The translations under genes were made by a program, and so were the position numbers. The notes below the pieces were generated by a model that was not told where the DNA came from, searched no databases, and was given only the letters and a program-made list of their open reading frames with translations. A stretch of DNA of 64,000 bases. Origin: Cunninghamia lanceolata (taxonomy: Eukaryota > Streptophyta > Pinopsida > Cupressales > Cupressaceae). Numbering within the stretch: the stretch's first letter is position 1; each line of letters begins with the position of its first letter. The DNA lies in contig BSBN01001017.1 of NCBI GenBank assembly GCA_027924645.1, forward strand, positions 8,334,501-8,398,500, written 5' to 3'. Of the stretch, positions 59,540 to 64,000 are shown piece by piece.

Positions 59540-61340
59540 TGTTGATGTATAAAATTGCACATGTTCCAACACCAACATGGGAAGGTTCAAGAATGTGAGA
59601 GTTACTACTTGAAACAACCTCCAGATTTTAAAGAAGCTGGCTCCTCCTATTTCAATTAGGTTTTGAGCAAAGGGAAAGAAATTAATAGGATTATAGATAC
59701 AATAAGCAAATCTAATTTATGGCGATGCGCCTAAGTAAAAAGTATTCCTTCAATTCAAGCACAGTGAAGCTATTCTCAAGATATAGTTATATTAAAGAAT
59801 AGATACTACATGATCAACATAAACAAATATAATGAATATTATCAAAGGCTTATAACCAGACAACTTTGTAAAGACATAGATGATATCAACCAAGGCACAG
59901 GACAGAGTTCTTATTAATCTTCCAGCAACATAAAAGGCACAGATATATTGACTTTCTTATGAAGAACAATAAAATAAAGGCAAAATGACATAAACTGGTC
60001 ACAGCAAAGTCTTCGACTCCTCTATTAGATTTCTAATTGAAAACTTATATCAAAAGTAAAGTCCTCTATTTCGATTACAAATTCTACTTATTTATAATCA
60101 TCGATTTGACACAAGATTGCTTGCAACAACCTGAGTCCTCAATGACCAAACAGAACTGAAGATTACTAGAAGTCCATGGCAGTTATGATCTTCTGAATCT
60201 GTAATAGCCGTCCCTCCTATACACTCATTGGTTGTGGTGAAGTATTATGTGGCACACTAACTGTATTGAGACCAAGACACATGGCAACACCCACGCACAT
60301 AAAGCTGAAAAGAAATTATGACAGATGGCAGCATTCGCATATACTTAGAAACTCCTTTGTCTTCAAAGAAATCAATAGGAAATAGACACTTGTCGCATTC
60401 CACAGCCTCCAAAAAATGATACGTGTCCCATCTTGCAAAGCCTTTAAAAAACTTGTCTTTATACTCAGGTGCCCTCTGTTATGACATCTGTTGCAACCTA
60501 CTTCACTTAGAAATTGAGACACAATAATAATGGGGCCCACAACCTTCATAACTCACTACCCACAAAGGGAATAAAACTGGGACAGATGGCAGCACCTGCG
60601 CTCATACAAGTTAACACGCGGCAACCTCCACAACACTGCTAAAACAAACGAAACTTTTGAAAGGTCCTGCAGAAGGCGACACTTGTCGTATTCTGCAACA
60701 ACTGTGAATTAAAATGTTTCATGCTACAAGAGATTATGAATAAAGCAACTCCTTCTCTGCTATCACCACGTGGCATCCTCCGCAAGCTTGAAACAACATG
60801 AATTGTGGCCCACCATGGTTTATACTGACATCAATATAAATTCTAAAAAGGGACAAGCGGCAACACCCGCAAGCATGTAGCAAGAAAGGAAACTTTTTGA
60901 GACTGCTTCTGCGAGTGACACATAGCACCTTCCGTAGCATTGAAACAAAATAAATCAAAAGATACTACTTGATACATGGTGCACTCTGCAACAAACTTAA
61001 AAAGGACACATGGCACCCTCCACATAAAACTGGGGTGCTTGAAACATTGTTGCAGCTTTGACACTTGGCACGACCTGCGCACAGAAACATTTGAGGCACA
61101 GAATAGAGACACAAATATTAAGCCATAGCTAAGCCACTGTACTTAAACACAACACTGCTGAAACTAAAACAAAATGTAGAGACACTCTACAGTTCTTGGC
61201 AACCATCAGGACTTCTGAGCCTGCTCTAAAAGAACCCAAAACTGACAAAAAGGTATGTATTGAAAATTAAACTTGAATTATAAATTTTGCAACACTGTCT
61301 GATATACAGGCCATTCTAAATCTGAGAGCCCCTGTCTACT
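59540..61340 (-). repeat. Probable 3' LTR / 3' UTR of the last element
   Basis: Begins tgttgatgtataaaa on the plus strand at the satellite junction. The exact inner boundary is not determined. Contains the G-box-like repeat array described separately. No coding potential is recognised. Confidence 0.45.
60265..61085. repeat. Degenerate array of 'gacac.tggca.cctccgca' (G-box/ABRE-like) motifs
   Basis: About a dozen variants, mostly 30-90 bases apart: near 60269 (gacacatggcaacacccacgca), 60318, 60386, 60419 (atacgtgtccc), 60581, 60614, 60679, 60766 (accacgtggcatcctccgca), 60850, 60915, 60972, 61005 (gacacatggcaccctccaca), 61059. The best match contains CACGTGGC, the plant G-box/ABRE core. The repeated form is seen directly; any regulatory role is inference. 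Confidence 0.65.
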
Positions 61341-64000
61341 CTACAAATCTTGAAAAGAAAAATCAAGATTAATTATATCTTTATGGGAAAATGTTTGTAA
61401 AATTTGTACCACAACCTTTAATTGAAATTCTAGCTGGGCCATAGGTATCAACACAGTTTCAACTTCCTTTACTGTTGATGAATCACTTAAACCTTGGAAA
61501 ATTGTCTGATCATTTTGCTTGGTCAAAAGAAGGGCCTTGATGTCATCAATCATCAACACTGTGTTACTATCTGGGAAAGGTGAAGGAAGTCCTAGTTGCA
61601 CCAAATCTTCTATGTGGTTCTTCATATTATTTACTCCTTCCTTCACCATATATAGGAGCTCCTGACAATTCGTGGCCGTAGAATTACAACTCAAAACCTC
61701 ATTGACCTTCTTAGTAGCAACCATTATATCATTGATACCTGCTACTGATAATGTTTCATCTGTTGTGTCATACAAATTTTTCAACAAAAGTTGAGAGTCA
61801 GAAACCCTTAATGAAATAGTGGACAAGGTGGCCTGCACCGAAGTTTCTACCTTCTCACATAGTTGTTGAGCATTTAATAGAAAAGTCAAAGATGGCTTTA
61901 GCTAGATAATCTCCTCAAAGATTCTCTCCCATACTGAAACATATAACTCTTTCACCAAATTTAGAACTCCAGCATTCTGTGGCCTATTACCCAACTCAAT
62001 TGTCAACTGTTTTATCCTTTGTTGCTTAGCCATGAGTTGTGCCTGAGCTGGACTATTGGCAATATTCTCATTCAATAATTTTTGTTGCAACTGGGAGGCC
62101 TCTTGCAATTTATCCTGATATCTCTTTTCTGAAGTGGCTTTTTCCTGTCTTAAAACAGTTACTGCAGCCTTCTCCTGTGCTAGCTCAGTCTTAAGAGAAG
62201 CAATCTAGGCTTGTACAACCTGATGTATCTATAAAGAAACATTATTCTGCAATTGTTTGTTCAAATTATCAATCTTAGTTTTCTTAGACTAAATTTCCCA
62301 GGCAAGATTACTGCTATTCACTTTCTCTTGTGCCAAATCATATTCTGCCTTTTACAACTTCTTAGACACTTTCAAATAGTCTGTAGCCACAACAGTTGCA
62401 GTTTCATTTAGCAGCTCAACCCTGTCCTGTGGCCTGAAGAGAGACATATCCATGGCCACAACATTCATACCATAATCTTGGGGTTGCATTTGTTCATTTG
62501 GTTTTACCAAATTTGGAGACAAATGTGTGACTGTCAATGATTGTTGAATAGGGTCATAAAGTGACCTCATGTGTACCACAACAGGGCTTTTGTTTTCCTT
62601 TTTCCTCTTATTTTCCATCCTGGCCTCTCTAGCCTTTTTTGTTGTGTCTGCTTGAGCTTGGAAGGTAGGAGGAGATGCAATATAACCTCCAACAAAGGGG
62701 TGACCTTGAGGTAGGCCATAGGGAATAGAAGATAATTGTTGGCTAGGGGAAACTTGAGGAGGGGTCCGTTTAGGCATAGATGGAGAAAATAATGGCAAGG
62801 TAATGGCCTATGAGGACATGGCCGGTGCACTGGCAGTAGTGGCATGGGTTTGTGTAAGCACAGCAGAAGTGGCAGGGGACATGGAAGCCTAAATACTTGG
62901 GATTGCCACTCCTATAGGAGAAGAAAGAGATACAGGAGAGAAGGGAGAAGAAGTACTTACTTGAGTCATAGAAGAGGTAACTGGCACTTGTTGTTGCTAT
63001 GGTGTTGCTTCTTCTTCTTCTTGCAAGATCAATTTCCTATGTTTCAAAGGCCTCTCTATTGTTTCCTCTGTTTCTTCATCTTCAATATTTACAACCACTC
63101 ATTGTTGCAAAGGGACCATTCTAGAACCCCCAAATGCTGAAGCTGTATGAGTTCCTAGAATTGGCAATGACACAACACCTTTTTGCTTCTCTAAGGTGCT
63201 AAGGGATTAAGGCCATGAAGATGTAGGATCGGCAGATGACACCTGTCCTATTTCTTGCATTATTGGGGCCAACTATGTTTCTTCCCCTGGTTCCTCACCC
63301 TTCCTCTAAATTCTGCTTGTGTCTGGACTTGAGACTGGGGATGGATGCCACTCATCCCAGATTGATTCCCATATTTCATCATTTTCAAGATTCCCAAATG
63401 AATGTGTAATCTCTGAAGTCTCTTCCTATATTTCCAATAGGCCTCAATCTTTTCTATTCTCCATTCTTTTGCTTTTAATGCTTTCATTAGACCAGTAGTC
63501 ATCTTTAGCTTAGGGTCATACTCTTTCTCTTTAACATAGAAGGTTTCCCATGGCCTAGGCCCCTCATAGGGAAAATTAGTTAATTCTACATATAGATCTG
63601 GGTTATCTTTCTTTGGATTCCTCCTATCCTACCAGAATGGGTGACCTTCATGTACCATCTTCACATGAACCTTATTATTTATTATCCAGGAGACTAGGAA
63701 ACTATCTGGGTCATATTTCCATTTATCCTCTATGATAAGGAGTCCAAGAGCAGCTAACTTCCTTAATAAGAGGCTCTCTGCACCTCTAACTTCAAGTGTC
63801 ATGTTTTTCCTGGCCCATGGGACATCATACATCTTTTTCTTTCTTTTCTTGTGGCTGAAGTCATTATCTACAATAGATACTTGATGGGTAACCTCTATGA
63901 ATATGACCCTAGGGGTCAATACTTTAGGCAATAGCATAGGCTCTCCAGCGAAACCTTGGACTCTGATTATTGTAGTATGTGCCCCAAAGAAGAAGTCATA
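61341..64000 (-). pseudogene. Orphan reading frame with coiled coil, partial at window edge
   Basis: On the minus strand one frame is open from the window edge to ~62845 with few stops. It includes a TAG at 63629-63631 in a probable Trp position, after which ..FPYEGPRPWETFYVKEKEYDPK.. continues. A shift at ~62800-63250 leads to a second frame reading on to the stop at 61341. The first part (63629-64000) is a folded-looking domain (PWARKNMTLEVRGAESLLLRKLAALGLLIIED). 62352-62798 is Pro/Gln-rich. 62100-62350 and 61902-62108 are Gln/Leu/Lys-rich coiled coil (ASQLQQKLLNENIANSPAQAQ). 61341-61889 is a helical Leu/Val-rich C-terminus. Total exceeds ~850 codons. Not a gag, protease, RT or integrase that I recognise. 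Confidence 0.5.

Larger units (their letters stand above)
59540..64000 (-). mobile_element. LTR-type element inserted in the satellite, right end outside the window
   Basis: The satellite stops abruptly mid-unit at ..gaagagcc and new sequence begins tgttgatgta. A minus-strand reading frame fills 61341-64000 and the non-coding 59540-61340 follows it, as a 3' LTR would. The TG start and the layout suggest an LTR retrotransposon in minus orientation. The second LTR and target repeat lie outside, so this is a candidate. No RT or integrase is seen in the part present. Confidence 0.55.

Overview
The window looks like repeat-dominated nuclear DNA of a land plant. A very large gymnosperm (conifer-type) genome is my best guess, but only an inference. 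The supporting evidence is: AT-rich sequence; plant-type Ty1/copia and Ty3/gypsy polyprotein relics; several coding-poor LTR elements with 1.1-1.5 kb LTRs; a long degenerate CCCTAAA-type (Arabidopsis-type telomere) array; and a ~355 bp satellite. I found no intact host gene, tRNA or rRNA. Essentially all coding signal belongs to decayed mobile elements.

Layout. (1) 1-11412: a minus-strand Ty1/copia element, cut at its left by the window edge. It has the end of the 3' LTR, a polypurine tract (PPT), a decayed RNaseH-RT-INT-PR-gag region (795-4842), a Met-tRNA-type primer site and a 5' LTR. That 5' LTR is split by a 4984 bp TGTA...TACA insertion (6387-11370) with a perfect 5 bp target duplication. 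(2) 11413-14560: a plus-strand Ty3/gypsy relic resembling the Tat lineage, keeping gag, protease and the tail of integrase but lacking RT/RNaseH and the integrase core. It is followed by ~600 bp tandem repeats that probably form its 3' UTR. (3) 15225-24230: a complete non-autonomous LTR element inserted in those tandem repeats (TSD ATAAT), with an unrecognised decayed reading frame. (4) 24991-31441: no gene, but a degenerate 'gtatat..attgtatg' motif array at 25980-27110.

(5) 33052-48478: a plus-strand non-autonomous LTR element with a 235-codon orphan frame. Its 5' LTR is split by a 9.0 kb inverted-repeat (foldback) element, 33318-42354, whose core is 6.4 kb of telomere-like repeats. A second, diverged and shortened relative of that foldback element starts at 31442. 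The intact 3' LTR supplies the empty target site. (6) 50815-53812: a decayed plus-strand gene with a repetitive N-terminus and a DDE-transposase-like motif block. (7) 54239-59539: ~15 copies of a ~355 bp satellite in two subfamilies. (8) 59540-64000: a minus-strand LTR-type element inserted in the satellite. It carries an orphan coiled-coil reading frame that runs off the right edge, and an LTR/UTR with a reiterated G-box-like motif.

The nesting gives relative ages: the Tat-like element came before the copia element and the 15225-24230 element; the copia element came before the 5 kb insertion; the 33052-48478 element came before the foldback element. The most unusual objects are the telomere-repeat-bearing foldback family, the orphan frames in the non-autonomous LTR elements, and the DDE-like pseudogene.
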